The notes beneath the pieces were generated by a model. It was not told where the DNA came from, made no database searches, and saw nothing but the letters and a program-made list of their open reading frames with translations. From Marinomonas sp. KMM3893 (lineage in GTDB: Bacteria; Pseudomonadota; Gammaproteobacteria; Pseudomonadales; Marinomonadaceae): 64,000 nucleotides of DNA. Shown in pieces: positions 9,965 to 19,430 of the stretch (its first letter is position 1; each line of letters opens with the position of its first letter). The position numbers and the translations under genes were made by a program. The stretch is taken from assembly GCF_004352855.1 (NCBI RefSeq), contig NZ_SJSC01000002.1, positions 496,001-560,000 of the forward strand. The letters run 5' to 3'.

Positions 9965-10186
9965 TTAAGCGCTCTTGTCGTCTTTTTTAGTTTCTGAATC
10001 AATGACTTTGTTTTGTGCTGTCTTTGATTCGCCTTCGGCGTCATCTTCTTTGTTAACGGCTTCTTTAAAACCTTTAACCGCACCACCTAAATCACCGCCG
10101 AGGTTTTTGAGTTTTTTGGTGCCAAAGATAAGAATTAAAATGGCCAACACAATAAGTAATTGCCAAATACTGATACCACCTAACAT
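9965..10186 (-). CDS. tatA: Sec-independent protein translocase TatA
   Basis: TatA oligomerises to form the transient export passage of the Tat system. The 73-residue protein has the canonical form: one membrane helix (about residues 5-21), the hinge [10 protein letters not shown], an amphipathic helix and a charged Lys/Asp-rich tail. A strong SD (AGGAG) overlaps the stop region of hisE twelve bases upstream, so tatA is co-transcribed with hisE. Confidence 0.95.
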   Translation of the reverse strand: MLGGISIWQLLIVLAILILIFGTKKLKNLGGDLGGAVKGFKEAVNKEDDAEGESKTAQNKVIDSETKKDDKSA

Positions 10187-10198
10187 GTTTACATACTC

Positions 10199-10531
10199 CT
10201 ATTTGGTGCGATTCGCTTTCTCTTCTAAACCAGATAAGTCGAAACGGCGTGCTAATTCATTTAAAACGTCATCCGGACCTAAATCAAGGTGGGATAACAT
10301 GACCAATGTATGAAACCATAAATCCGCCGTTTCGCTAATTACCTCAGATTTGTCTTGAGAGATCAGGGCGTCTTTTGCTGCGATAATGGTTTCGGTGCTT
10401 TCTTCGCCTACTTTTTCGAGTATTTTATTTAACCCTTTAGCGTGCAAGCTGGCAACATAAGAGGAATCTGCCGCCGCTGTTTTACGTTCTTCTAAAGTGG
10501 CAGCAAGTTCAGCTAATACATCAATTTTCAT
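10199..10531 (-). CDS. hisE: Phosphoribosyl-ATP pyrophosphatase HisE
   Basis: HisE hydrolyses phosphoribosyl-ATP to phosphoribosyl-AMP, the second step of histidine synthesis. The monofunctional 110-residue protein has the MazG-like alpha-helical fold with the metal-binding EExxE/D pattern ([15 protein letters not shown]) and the ETADLWFH motif. In Pseudomonas hisI-hisE lies between ubiB and tatA. Here hisE keeps this place but hisI is not beside it. Sits 16 bases downstream of ubiB and 12 bases upstream of tatA. Confidence 0.94.
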   Translation of the reverse strand: MKIDVLAELAATLEERKTAAADSSYVASLHAKGLNKILEKVGEESTETIIAAKDALISQDKSEVISETADLWFHTLVMLSHLDLGPDDVLNELARRFDLSGLEEKANRTK

Positions 10532-10547
10532 TATAATCTCACGAATG

Positions 10548-12191
10548 TTACGGTTTTAATATCAATAAGTATAAACCAATCAAAAAGAGCGAAATGCTCA
10601 AAATGTCGGCACTTTGAAGGTGTTTTAACGAATCTGGACTGATTGTTAGCCAAGCAGCGCCAAGACTGACAAGGCCTAAAAGCCTGAACGGCAGGCCACG
10701 GCGAGTCTTTTTCACCTCTTTGCTTAGTTCAAGAATGGCCGCGGTTTGTGTTTGCATGCGCTCTTCTTGGTGGGATATTTGCGTTAGTGCCGAGAAAATC
10801 AAATTAGGAATTTTAGGCATTTGTCCTGCCCATTCCGGTGCTTGTTTTCGCACCTCTTCTAGTAAGCGTTTTGGCCCCATTTGTTGGTGCATCCAGCGTT
10901 CTAGGAAAGGTTTTGCTGTGACCCATAAATCCAAGTCTGGGTACAGTTGACGCCCCAATCCTTCGATATTAAGCAGTGTTTTTTCAAGCAGTACCAGTTG
11001 CGGTTGTACTTCCATATTAAAGCGGCGTGCGGTTTGGAATAAGCCTATGAGTACCTGACCAAAAGAAATGTCTTTGAGTGGTTTGGCAAACATGGGCTCG
11101 CAAACGCTGCGAATGGCGGATTCAAAAGCATGAACTGGGGTTTCTTTTGGTACCCAGCCGCTTTCTACGTGCAACTCGGCAACAAGGCGATAATCGCGTT
11201 GGAAAAATGCCAACAAATTACGCGCTAAATAGTTTTTGTCTGCGTCATCTAGGCTGCCCATGATGGCGCAATCAATCGCAATGTACTTGGGTTTTTGTGG
11301 GTTTGATACATCCACAAAAATATTCCCTGGGTGCATGTCTGCGTGAAAGAAACTGTGCGAGAAAACTTGGGTGAAGAAGATCTCTACACCGCGTTCTGCA
11401 AGGCACTTCATGTCTGTGCCAGCGGCGTTTAACGCCTTAATGTCAGCGACAGGAATGCCTGAAATGCGTTCCATCACCATGACATTTTTCTGGCAGTAGT
11501 CCCAATACACTTGCGGTACGTAAAGCAATTCAGAATCGGTAAAGTTACGTTGCAATAGCCCAGTGTTAGCGGCTTCTTTGGCAAGGTCTAGCTCGTCTAA
11601 AATGGTGTATTCGTAATCGGTCACCACTTCGACGGGTCTTAAACGGCGACCGTCTGAGCTGCTTTTGGCAACAAAGTGAGCCAAGGTATACAGCAAGCCA
11701 ATGTCTTGGCGGATGGTTTTCTCGATGTTGGGGCGAATAACCTTTACCACCACCTCTTCCCCTGAATGCAGGGTCGCGGTATGGACTTGGGCAATGGAGG
11801 CTGACGCCAATGGCGTGGCAGAAAACTCGGCAAAGAGTTCGCTAACCGGGGCTTTAAGATCGCGTTCGATAATCGCTTGCGCAGTGCTACCGGAGAAGGC
11901 AGGTACCTTGTCTTGCAGCTTGGCCAGCTCATCGGCTATGTCATCGTCAAGGAGGTCGCGGCGAGTCGATAGAATCTGTCCGAACTTAACGAAGATGGGG
12001 CCGAGGGATTCAAGGGCTAAGCGAAGGCGTTCGCCTCGATTCTTGATCACTCTTTGTCTGCCTATTTGACACAGCATACCGACGGTGTAACGCAAGTACC
12101 AAGGCAGCTTGTCAAAGGGAATGAGTGCATCAAGGCGGAAGCGTAGCACGGTAAAAATGATACGCGTTAAACGAAAGACGCTTCTTAACAT
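10548..12191 (-). CDS. ubiB: Ubiquinone biosynthesis ATPase/kinase-like protein UbiB
   Basis: UbiB is an atypical ABC1/ADCK-family protein required for ubiquinone synthesis and lipid-intermediate handling at the inner membrane. The 547-residue protein has the family KxGQ region ([14 protein letters not shown]), an Ala-rich nucleotide loop ([11 protein letters not shown]), the ATP-binding Lys in VVVKVIRPN, and [10 protein letters not shown] as the catalytic-loop equivalent. Two hydrophobic segments at the C terminus (about 498-545) anchor it to the membrane. Only one base separates it from ubiE, so they are coupled. The ubiJ gene usually found between them is absent. Confidence 0.95.
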   Translation of the reverse strand: MLRSVFRLTRIIFTVLRFRLDALIPFDKLPWYLRYTVGMLCQIGRQRVIKNRGERLRLALESLGPIFVKFGQILSTRRDLLDDDIADELAKLQDKVPAFSGSTAQAIIERDLKAPVSELFAEFSATPLASASIAQVHTATLHSGEEVVVKVIRPNIEKTIRQDIGLLYTLAHFVAKSSSDGRRLRPVEVVTDYEYTILDELDLAKEAANTGLLQRNFTDSELLYVPQVYWDYCQKNVMVMERISGIPVADIKALNAAGTDMKCLAERGVEIFFTQVFSHSFFHADMHPGNIFVDVSNPQKPKYIAIDCAIMGSLDDADKNYLARNLLAFFQRDYRLVAELHVESGWVPKETPVHAFESAIRSVCEPMFAKPLKDISFGQVLIGLFQTARRFNMEVQPQLVLLEKTLLNIEGLGRQLYPDLDLWVTAKPFLERWMHQQMGPKRLLEEVRKQAPEWAGQMPKIPNLIFSALTQISHQEERMQTQTAAILELSKEVKKTRRGLPFRLLGLVSLGAAWLTISPDSLKHLQSADILSISLFLIGLYLLILKP

Positions 12192-12192
12192 A

Positions 12193-12948
12193 TTAGAATT
12201 TAAATCCTTTATGTAGGGCTACAATGCCGCCAGTCATGTTTTGGTAGCTGGTGCGTTCAAAACCAACGTCATCCATCATGCCTTTTAGGGTTTCTTGATC
12301 AGGGTGCATGCGGATCGATTCAGCCAAGTAGCGATAGCTTTCTGCATCATTGGCAATCACCTTGCCCATGAAAGGCAAAAGACGGAATGAATAATGATCG
12401 TAGATCTGGGACAGGGCCTCAGATTCTGGTTTGGAGAATTCCAACACTAATAAGCGGCCACCCGGTTTAAGCACTCGGTACATGGATGCCAAGGCTTTGG
12501 ATTTGTCTGTGACGTTACGTAGTCCAAAAGCAATGGTGATGCAGTCGAAGGTGTCATCGGGGAAAGGCAGCGCTTCGGCATTGGCTTGCACGAATTTCAC
12601 ATTGCCAACAACGCCGTGATTGGCCAGCTTATCGCGACCCACTTTTAGCATGGAGTCATTGATGTCAGCGAGAATGACTTGTCCTTCGCTGCCGACCAAA
12701 CGAGAAAATTTCAATGTTAGATCACCGGTGCCACCAGCAATGTCGAGGACTTTGTTGCCTGCTCGGACACCCGATTGACTGATGGTGTGGCGCTTCCACA
12801 GACGATGTACACCACCTGACATTAGGTCATTCATAATGTCGTATTTTGCGGCTACCGAGTGAAACACATTGGCAACGGCCTGTACTTTTTCATCAGTAGG
12901 GATTTCTTTAAAGCCAAAGTGGGTGGTTTTGTTCTGATCGTCTTGCAT
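12193..12948 (-). CDS. ubiE: Ubiquinone/menaquinone C-methyltransferase UbiE
   Basis: UbiE is the SAM-dependent C-methyltransferase of ubiquinone (and menaquinone) synthesis, active in the cytoplasm. The 251-residue protein shows motif [16 protein letters not shown], the acidic ILADIND that binds the SAM ribose, and family signatures [17 protein letters not shown] and GLRNVTDK. It is the first gene of the ubiE-ubiB-hisE-tatABC cluster; about 160 bases separate it from the next gene in the direction of transcription upstream. Confidence 0.97.
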   Translation of the reverse strand: MQDDQNKTTHFGFKEIPTDEKVQAVANVFHSVAAKYDIMNDLMSGGVHRLWKRHTISQSGVRAGNKVLDIAGGTGDLTLKFSRLVGSEGQVILADINDSMLKVGRDKLANHGVVGNVKFVQANAEALPFPDDTFDCITIAFGLRNVTDKSKALASMYRVLKPGGRLLVLEFSKPESEALSQIYDHYSFRLLPFMGKVIANDAESYRYLAESIRMHPDQETLKGMMDDVGFERTSYQNMTGGIVALHKGFKF

Positions 12949-13110
12949 AAATTACTTCATCCTAAGGGCGCCAAGACGCGCCAAATTCTATAACTGCGGT
13001 GCGTACACATTAGTAAAGCATTGTAACTGCCATCAGTGGGCTAGGGAAGGTATGAATAAGCCTTCTTAGCCTCAACCCGAAAGGCTTCTTTAAAATCCGT
13101 TCGCTTCTGT

Positions 13111-14655
13111 TTAGTGCTCGCGCTCTGGTGTTGCGTTATCCACCATTACCTTATTGCGACCAGCTTCTTTGGCGCAATAGAGTTGTTTGTCGGCCCGCGA
13201 GAAAAAGGCTTCGTATTCTTCATCTATTAACTCAGCTAAACCAATGGAGATGGTAATGGATACGGGTTCTCCATTGACATTAAACGGGGCTTTTTCTACT
13301 TCTTTACGAATCGCTTCGGCGCGCTGATGGGCGTCTTCTAGCGTCGTATTTGGAAACACAATAACAAATTCTTCGCCGCCATAACGGTACAATAAATCTG
13401 GCTTATTCAGGGCGTTGCGAATTTGTCTGGGTACTAGGCGCAGTACTTTGTCACCGGCTAAGTGGCCCCAGGTGTCGTTGACCTGTTTAAAAAAGTCGAT
13501 GTCGCAGATCGCCAAACTCAGTGGCTTTGCGTTTTTCTGCGAGCTGGCACACAAGGGCAAAATGGCGTCTTGATAGGCCGCGCGATTGGGTAAGTCGGTT
13601 AGGGCGTCAGTCATGGCTTGCGCTAGCTTTTCTTGTAGGCTAGTTCGCAAAGAAGAGGTGTCTTTTTCCATTCGAGTGACCTTGCTTTTCAACAAGGAAA
13701 TCGATTGATTGGACATTTTCTCTTGGCTGATCATTTGTTTGCGATATCGCGACATGGTGGTGGAAATGCTCGCCATGCGCTCATTAATCAGCAGTTTTAG
13801 GGTGTCTAGATCGTCGGCTTGTTGCACCGCGCTGGCGGCTTCTTGTACTTGTTGTTGCATGGTCGCATTGAAGCCTTCCCGACTCTCGGAGAGGTTCTTT
13901 TGGCTGCGGTAGCTTTTTACAATGGAGTCATTAATGCTGGCCAGTTGCTTGTTTAGCTCATTTAGATAGCTGGTTAACCCTTCTTGAGTGTTGCCAATCG
14001 CCACCATGATGAGGGCAATAACATCATCCAGTAACTTAGGGAAACTGTGAAACGTGTGGTTGTTCGCTAACGCCTTTTTAAGCTCAGAAATTTGGTTGTC
14101 GTAATGGCTCGGCAAGGCAAGGTTATTAAGCAATCCAGACAATGTGTGACTGACTTGTTGCAATGCTTCTTGGCTATTCAATTTATTCTGCGGAGAGGAG
14201 GAACGTCTGAAAATGCGAGAGATCAGGGTGCGTTTTTCATTGTCTACTGGCGTGGAGTAAGACAGGGTGCTCTCAACGAGAGCAAGGTATTCTTTGAGCA
14301 GTTGAGGCCAATGGGGCAAAGATTGCCAATGGGAGCGAATGGAGGTCTCAAAGGCCTTTTTTTCACTCTGGGGGACGTTTTGTCCGTGTTGATCCAATAC
14401 ATCAATCAGATCGTGCAGAGTATGCCTAAAGTGCTTGGCTCGGGTTAATCTTGCCTCGTCTACTTTGAGTAGAAGAGGCTCCACATTGTCCAAAATCGTT
14501 TGAATAGCCGCAGCGTCTGCTCCTTTGCTAATCTGTACACGAATTTGGCGAATGGCGGAGTCTAACTCAGGATCATTTCCTTCGGCTAGTAGACTCGTCC
14601 TTGAGACTGCTTTACGTAAAGCGTTGACTAGCTTGTCTTGAGATATATCCGTCAT
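13111..14655 (-). CDS. Diguanylate cyclase with N-terminal helical region
   Basis: A GGDEF-domain enzyme that should make cyclic di-GMP from GTP. The 514-residue protein has an N-terminal helical region of unknown fold (1-300), a coiled-coil segment (about 310-345) that would dimerise it, and a GGDEF domain (about 350-505) with LTDLPNRAAY, DIDFFKQVNDTWGH and the active-site GGEEF at 426-430. No membrane segment is evident. The allosteric I-site position reads NKPD instead of RxxD, so product inhibition is probably weak or absent. It lies beside dsbA-cc4-engB as DgcH does in Pseudomonas, and may be its counterpart. Its stop lies about 160 bases from ubiE. Confidence 0.9.
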   Translation of the reverse strand: MTDISQDKLVNALRKAVSRTSLLAEGNDPELDSAIRQIRVQISKGADAAAIQTILDNVEPLLLKVDEARLTRAKHFRHTLHDLIDVLDQHGQNVPQSEKKAFETSIRSHWQSLPHWPQLLKEYLALVESTLSYSTPVDNEKRTLISRIFRRSSSPQNKLNSQEALQQVSHTLSGLLNNLALPSHYDNQISELKKALANNHTFHSFPKLLDDVIALIMVAIGNTQEGLTSYLNELNKQLASINDSIVKSYRSQKNLSESREGFNATMQQQVQEAASAVQQADDLDTLKLLINERMASISTTMSRYRKQMISQEKMSNQSISLLKSKVTRMEKDTSSLRTSLQEKLAQAMTDALTDLPNRAAYQDAILPLCASSQKNAKPLSLAICDIDFFKQVNDTWGHLAGDKVLRLVPRQIRNALNKPDLLYRYGGEEFVIVFPNTTLEDAHQRAEAIRKEVEKAPFNVNGEPVSITISIGLAELIDEEYEAFFSRADKQLYCAKEAGRNKVMVDNATPEREH

Positions 14656-14675
14656 GGAGCCTCACATTTTAAGGT

Positions 14676-15299
14676 TTACTTGTTTTGTTCTTCTTTCTTG
14701 ATCAGGTAATTAACCACATTATAGATATTTTCACTGCCGCCAGCAGTAGAAGCATCGACTAAATATTTACCGTTAACCACTAATGTTGGGGTGCCACGAA
14801 CGCCATACGCACGGATTTTAGCGTCCGCTTGGCTAAGGCGACTTTCCACCGCAAATGAATTGTATTGCTTGCGGAATACGTCTTCGCTTACACCGTGTTT
14901 CGCGAAGAATGCCGCTAATGAGTCTTCTGTATTTAGACGTTCACGTTTTACATTGATTGCGTTGTAGATATCTTCATGAACCTTGTCTTCAATGCCCAGT
15001 AGATCGGCGACATAAAAGGCTTTTGCGTGAGCCAACCAGTTACGACCAAAGACCGCGGGTAAGTATTTGAAATCGACGTCATTGGAAATGGTTTTTTTCC
15101 AAGCTTGAGTGGATGGTTCAAGGTGGAAACAATGTGGGCAGCCAAACCAAAAGACTTCAACCACTTCTACTTTGCTTGGGTCTGCGGTACGAACAGGGGT
15201 CGGGATTGTGGTGTAGCCGTTTCCATCGCTGTAATCTTTTGCGTAGGATGTCAGAGGGATAAGTAAAGTAAGGATTAACGCTGAAAATAGCTTTTTCAT
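14676..15299 (-). CDS. dsbA: Thiol:disulfide interchange protein DsbA
   Basis: DsbA is the periplasmic oxidase that introduces disulfides into exported proteins. From MKKLFSALILTLL the 207-residue protein has a cleavable signal peptide (cleavage near SYA-KD, residue 20), a thioredoxin fold with active site Cys54-Pro-His-Cys57, the same dipeptide as E. coli DsbA, an inserted helical domain, and the cis-Pro loop RGTPTLVV. SD AGGAG lies nine bases before this ATG, which decides the start over an upstream codon adding 13 residues. dsbB, its reoxidant, is at 26134. Order dgc-dsbA-cc4-engB resembles Pseudomonas. Confidence 0.96.
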   Translation of the reverse strand: MKKLFSALILTLLIPLTSYAKDYSDGNGYTTIPTPVRTADPSKVEVVEVFWFGCPHCFHLEPSTQAWKKTISNDVDFKYLPAVFGRNWLAHAKAFYVADLLGIEDKVHEDIYNAINVKRERLNTEDSLAAFFAKHGVSEDVFRKQYNSFAVESRLSQADAKIRAYGVRGTPTLVVNGKYLVDASTAGGSENIYNVVNYLIKKEEQNK

Positions 15300-15484
15300 T
15301 GATGGCTCCTGATGATCAATGTTTATCGAGACTCGCAATTATATTGCCAGATTTTCGACTTTATTCGATGTTTTGTCTGTTATAAAGTTCTTCCATTTGA
15401 CCAAGTTTACGTAAAACTTACAAGGTTCTCTAAGTGCTTGACGTATTGATTGATTTATTCATCCGTGAGAGGCAGATGAATCCT

Positions 15485-16087
15485 TTAATGAAGCCCTTGT
15501 AGGTAATCTGAGACGGCATCAATCTCTTCTGCGCTGAGTTTACGCGCAATGGTTTGCATCATGCTGGCGGCGTCATTGTTGCGCTTGCCGCTTTTAAAGT
15601 CATTCAGTTGGGTTTTAGTATACGCCTTAAATTGGCCGCTTAACGCTGGGAAAGCCGCCGAATTCAAGCCTTTTCCTGCAGGGCCGTGACAAGAGGCGCA
15701 AGCCGGCACCGCGGTATCTGGGTTGCCGAAACGATATAACGCCTCGCCTTGCTCCAGCGTATCAGCCGATGCCTGGCCGATGCGGGTGCGTTGGTTGGCA
15801 AAGTAAGCGGCAATGTCTGATAAGTCTTGCGCTGAATACTTATCTAATAGCGTTGCCATTTGCGGGACAGGGCGTTTACCGGATTGAATATCGTCTAGCT
15901 GCTTTAAAAGATAGCGGTGTGGTTGACCGGCGAGTTTGGGAAACACACTGATTTGGCCATTGCCGTCTGCACCATGACAGGCGACACAGCTTGAGGTGAG
16001 CGCTTTACCATGAGCAATGGCGTCGTTTGTCTGGCCGTGGCAAGCCGCACTGAGTAAAAACAAAAAACCAAGACACAGGTGTCGCAT
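15485..16087 (-). CDS. Dihaem cytochrome c4
   Basis: A periplasmic dihaem electron carrier of the cytochrome c4 type, usually donating electrons to terminal oxidases. The 200-residue precursor has a signal peptide (1-18) and two haem-binding CxxCH motifs: C34-V-A-C37-H and C130-A-S-C133-H, each followed by the Met-containing segment expected for the sixth ligand (PVPQMATL, ASMMQTIA). Two tandem cytochrome c domains of equal size match the family length. Neighbours dsbA and engB are the same as in Pseudomonas cc4 loci. Confidence 0.93.
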   Translation of the reverse strand: MRHLCLGFLFLLSAACHGQTNDAIAHGKALTSSCVACHGADGNGQISVFPKLAGQPHRYLLKQLDDIQSGKRPVPQMATLLDKYSAQDLSDIAAYFANQRTRIGQASADTLEQGEALYRFGNPDTAVPACASCHGPAGKGLNSAAFPALSGQFKAYTKTQLNDFKSGKRNNDAASMMQTIARKLSAEEIDAVSDYLQGLH

Positions 16088-16283
16088 GGCAGACCTTAGC
16101 GTGTTGAGAGAAGAGGATAGAATGAATAGCGATTTTCTTGAAAATGACGTTTTAGCCCATTAAATGGAATTTAACGCAGATTTACCGGTGAAAACATGGC
16201 AAAAAAAGCGATTCACAGGCATTATATACAACCGATGAATAAACGTGAACGCTAATCCTGATTCCACAGACGAATACCAACTT

Positions 16284-16928
16284 ATGACTCCTTTTGACGC
16301 TATATTCCGATCCGCCCACTTTATTAAAAGTGCCGAAAAGCTTTCACAATGTCCACTTGATCAAGGTCTTGAGGTTGCTTTTGCTGGTCGATCTAATGCA
16401 GGTAAATCCACTGCATTAAATACACTGACCAACCAAAAGAAACTGGCTCGTACATCGAAGACGCCTGGCCGTACTCAACTGATCAACTGTTTTGGTTTGA
16501 GTGTGAGTGATCGACGTCTAATCGATTTACCAGGTTACGGTTTCGCGAAAGTGCCCATTGCCATGAAAAAAGTATGGCAAGCCCACATGCAAGATTACTT
16601 GATGAATCGTCGCTCGTTAGCGGGGGTTGTCTTGGTAATGGACATTCGCCATCCTCTTAAAGAGTTTGATGAAATGATGTTGGAATGGGCAAAATCTAAC
16701 GGCATGAAAGTACACGTTTTGCTCACGAAATCAGACAAGTTGAAACGTGGACCTGCGAAAACGGCCATGTTTACCGTGCAAAAAGCCATTAAAGAACAAG
16801 GCGTAGACGGCACAGTACAAACTTTCTCTGCATTGAACAACGATGGTCTTGATGAGTTGCGAACTCAACTGGCCTCTTGGTTAGTGTTTGATAATTTGGA
16901 CGAGATTCCGATTTCTCCACACGCTTAA
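16284..16928 (+). CDS. engB: Ribosome biogenesis GTP-binding protein EngB (YihA/YsxC)
   Basis: EngB is a small GTPase needed for 50S ribosomal subunit assembly. From MTPFDAIFRSAHFIKSAEK it is 214 residues and carries G1 GRSNAGKST, G2 TSKTPGRTQ, G3 DLPGYGFAKV, G4 TKSDK and G5-like SALN. An upstream in-frame GTG at 16245 would add 13 residues. Neither start has a good SD; I prefer the ATG because family members begin about there. It is divergent from cytochrome c4 and ends at a strong terminator. Confidence 0.93.
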   Translation: MTPFDAIFRSAHFIKSAEKLSQCPLDQGLEVAFAGRSNAGKSTALNTLTNQKKLARTSKTPGRTQLINCFGLSVSDRRLIDLPGYGFAKVPIAMKKVWQAHMQDYLMNRRSLAGVVLVMDIRHPLKEFDEMMLEWAKSNGMKVHVLLTKSDKLKRGPAKTAMFTVQKAIKEQGVDGTVQTFSALNNDGLDELRTQLASWLVFDNLDEIPISPHA

Positions 16929-16959
16929 TCAGGCACGATTAGCCTGATTTACCGCGTAT

Positions 16960-16997
16960 AAAAAAGCCTCTATTTGCAGAAATAGAGGCTTTTTTCG
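16960..16997. terminator. Bidirectional terminator between engB and gshA
   Basis: A perfect 12-bp stem (16964-16975 with 16980-16991, arms AAGCCTCTATTT and its complement) has a GCAG loop and T runs on both strands. It serves the converging engB and gshA. A second perfect 8-bp hairpin (AATCAGGC / GCCTGATT) overlaps the engB stop just before it. Confidence 0.92.
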
Positions 16998-17045
16998 TTG
17001 TGCATCCAAGCTCAGCGAATGACCGCCTTTATCAGGCGGTATCCG

Positions 17046-18635
17046 TTATGACGCTTGATAGGCCGCTAAGAAAGTATCGAAGTCGACATCATCATTGGCT
17101 TCGATTTGTTGCTGTTCAGAAATCGAGGTGGCAGCCAAGGTGGCAAAGGTGTCCACAATGTCGCCAGACAGTGGCGCAGCCAGCCATGCTTTTTGCTGCT
17201 CGGTGGCCAATGACAGCATCGCGTTTTGAAAGCCTTGTGCTTCTTGGCAACGGGCTAAGAGCTGCGCCGAAGGCAAGAGGGTGTTATCCGCGAGTTTGTT
17301 TTCTTGCTCAATAATGGCCTCTAAATACGCCTGATTCCCCGTTTGAGCGACCAAGAACTGGGCCACTTCTTTTAGCTTGGTTAGCAGGTCTGAGGCTTTG
17401 TCTTGTAGTCGAACTGGGCCGTGGCCGAAATCGAACTTAGCGTCCAACTCTCTGCCATGAGAAGCAATTTCTTGTTGAGCGACACGCAGTTGATGGCATT
17501 CATCGCTGTCTAACAGGGCATCATCGCTGAGCATGCAATACAGTAGAAAGACATCAATAAAATACAGAGTCGAGGCTTTCATACCAATCGAAGACGCTGG
17601 GTCAATGTCCATAATGCGCACTTCAATGTACTCCACACCGCGGTCTTGCAGTGCCGTACTTGGGTGCTCGCCAGGTTGGGTCACGCGTTTTGGGCGGATG
17701 TCGCTGTAATATTCGTTTTCAATTTGCAGCAAGTTGCTGTTTAGCTGGCGGTATTGACCTTCGACCTTGACGCCAATTTCTTGGTAGCGAGGGTAAGGGG
17801 TTTTCAGCGCCGTTTTTATGGTACGGATGTAGGTATCGACTTCGTTGTAACAGACAAACAAGTTGGCTTGTGCTTTGTTTTGATAGCCTAAATCGCTCAT
17901 GCGCAAAGAGGTGGCTTTATGGCCGACCCAAGTGCGCTTTGCTAATTCAGACAAGCTGTCTGGTTTTTTCTCTAAGAAGCTTTCATCGATGGCTGGAGAA
18001 GCGCCAAATAATAACGACAACATCCAAGAGTTACGACGAAAGTTGCGGATAAGAGCGAAGTAGCTGTCAGACTGAAAGGCTTGTCGTTGTGCGTCAGTAA
18101 GGGCGGTTTTTCCTTTATACGCGGCCAGGAACTGCCAAAAAGAAGCGTCAAAAGAAAAGTTATAATGCATACCGGCGATGCACTGCATGATGCGGCCATA
18201 GCGGTTGGATAACCCTTCGCGATAGACGCGTTTGAGTTTGCCTGTATTTGATTCGCCAAAGTAAGCAATGGGCACATCGTCGTTGTTTTCTAAATAACAA
18301 GGCATACTCGCTGGCCACAAACATTCGTTTTGCTTCGCCAGTTCATGGTTGACCACATGGTGAATGCTGGTCAGTTCGTCAATCACACCTTCAACACTAG
18401 GATGTACCTTAGTGATGAATTCCATTAAAGATTCAGAATAATCTGTGGTAATGGAAGTGTGTGTTAAAGCCGCGCCCAACGCTTTTGGGTGGGGGTTATG
18501 GGAAATGCGACCTTGCGATCGGTCCACACGAAGTGCTTCCCGTTCTACTCCGCGATGAAACGTTAGTGCTGCTGAAGAATCGGTCTGTTGGCAGTGATTC
18601 GCCAGCGCATGTAAAGCATCAGTTAAGGTAGTCAA
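17046..18635 (-). CDS. gshA: Glutamate-cysteine ligase
   Basis: GshA makes gamma-glutamylcysteine, the rate-limiting step of glutathione synthesis, in the cytoplasm. The 529-residue protein is of the gammaproteobacterial type (E. coli 518), with the N-terminal signature FHRGVEREALRVD, the substrate loop TDYSESLMEFIT, GMHYNFSF and YIEVRIMDIDP. The start codon appears to be TTG preceded by AGAAGGA at a good distance; the nearby ATG runs straight into a stop. E. coli gshA also starts with TTG. It is a single gene, divergent from the hypothetical gene at 18834. Confidence 0.95.
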   Translation of the reverse strand: MTTLTDALHALANHCQQTDSSAALTFHRGVEREALRVDRSQGRISHNPHPKALGAALTHTSITTDYSESLMEFITKVHPSVEGVIDELTSIHHVVNHELAKQNECLWPASMPCYLENNDDVPIAYFGESNTGKLKRVYREGLSNRYGRIMQCIAGMHYNFSFDASFWQFLAAYKGKTALTDAQRQAFQSDSYFALIRNFRRNSWMLSLLFGASPAIDESFLEKKPDSLSELAKRTWVGHKATSLRMSDLGYQNKAQANLFVCYNEVDTYIRTIKTALKTPYPRYQEIGVKVEGQYRQLNSNLLQIENEYYSDIRPKRVTQPGEHPSTALQDRGVEYIEVRIMDIDPASSIGMKASTLYFIDVFLLYCMLSDDALLDSDECHQLRVAQQEIASHGRELDAKFDFGHGPVRLQDKASDLLTKLKEVAQFLVAQTGNQAYLEAIIEQENKLADNTLLPSAQLLARCQEAQGFQNAMLSLATEQQKAWLAAPLSGDIVDTFATLAATSISEQQQIEANDDVDFDTFLAAYQAS

Positions 18636-18833
18636 GAAGCCATCCTTCTATAAAAATAAGGCAAAGATAAATATCACTGATTGTACTCGGCTGGCCTTAT
18701 TGGCAGCAAGCTGACATTTTCATCTGACGAAAGATTGCAAGATCGATCCTTAGTCCATTGTAGTTATTCTCTTGTCCGATCGGTAAAATGATGGCTCATT
18801 CATAGTATAAGACTGAAAAATGTTGAGAGCAGC

Positions 18834-19319
18834 ATGAACACTGTTAGATTAAAGCAGATCGGTTTTTGGTCGTCATTTGCTGTTATTATCATTGTTGCGT
18901 TAACCTGGGGCGTGGATCAGATCCTACCTCAGCAGCGGTCGTCTGATGTTGGTCAGTGCGATCAAACAGAGCATGAATGCATTGTTTCATTACCTGGCGA
19001 ACAGATGCCAGCGACCCTGTCTTTTGATGAAGGCATTCATGTAGACACCTCGATTCCTGTGTCTCTTTCTTTGCCGCAAGACTTGGCCAACAAAACCAAC
19101 TCAATTCGTTTGACCTTGAGCTGTAAAGAAACCTATATGGGTGTGAGCTCAATACGCTTAACGCAAAAGCCTGGGCCGAATGTGTGGCAGGGCAATATTC
19201 GTTTGCCAAGAGCGGACAAAGAAAAAGTGACCTGGCAAGTGAAGGCAACATTGATCGAAGGCAGTGGCAACGAAAAAGACATTTGGTTTGAGTTTGATGT
19301 GGATTCTGCAAAGCCATAA
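18834..19319 (+). CDS. Membrane-anchored hypothetical periplasmic protein
   Basis: I do not recognise this 161-residue protein. It has one N-terminal membrane segment (about 10-30, FWSSFAVIIIVALTWGV) with a short basic cytoplasmic end, so residues 31-161 should be periplasmic. That part is rich in beta-prone stretches and holds three Cys (GQCDQTEHECIV and LTLSCKETY), two of which could pair. It looks like a small single-domain beta-sandwich, but this is only an impression. It is divergent from gshA with about 200 bases between, and a terminator follows. No function is offered. Confidence 0.75.
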   Translation: MNTVRLKQIGFWSSFAVIIIVALTWGVDQILPQQRSSDVGQCDQTEHECIVSLPGEQMPATLSFDEGIHVDTSIPVSLSLPQDLANKTNSIRLTLSCKETYMGVSSIRLTQKPGPNVWQGNIRLPRADKEKVTWQVKATLIEGSGNEKDIWFEFDVDSAKP

Positions 19320-19369
19320 GGCACAGAGATGCACCACTGGCTTGCTAGACAGCACTCAAATTTGAACAA

Positions 19370-19407
19370 TAAAAAAGGCGACCTTCAGTGTGAAGATCGC
19401 CTTTTTA
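19370..19407. terminator. Bidirectional terminator between the hypothetical gene and hisF
   Basis: AAAAAGGCGA-C-CTT pairs with AAG-A-TCGCCTTTTT around a seven-base loop, with A/T runs on both sides. It serves the + strand hypothetical gene and the converging hisBHF operon. Confidence 0.87.
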
Positions 19408-19430
19408 ATGGGAGCCGTATAAAGCGTGCG

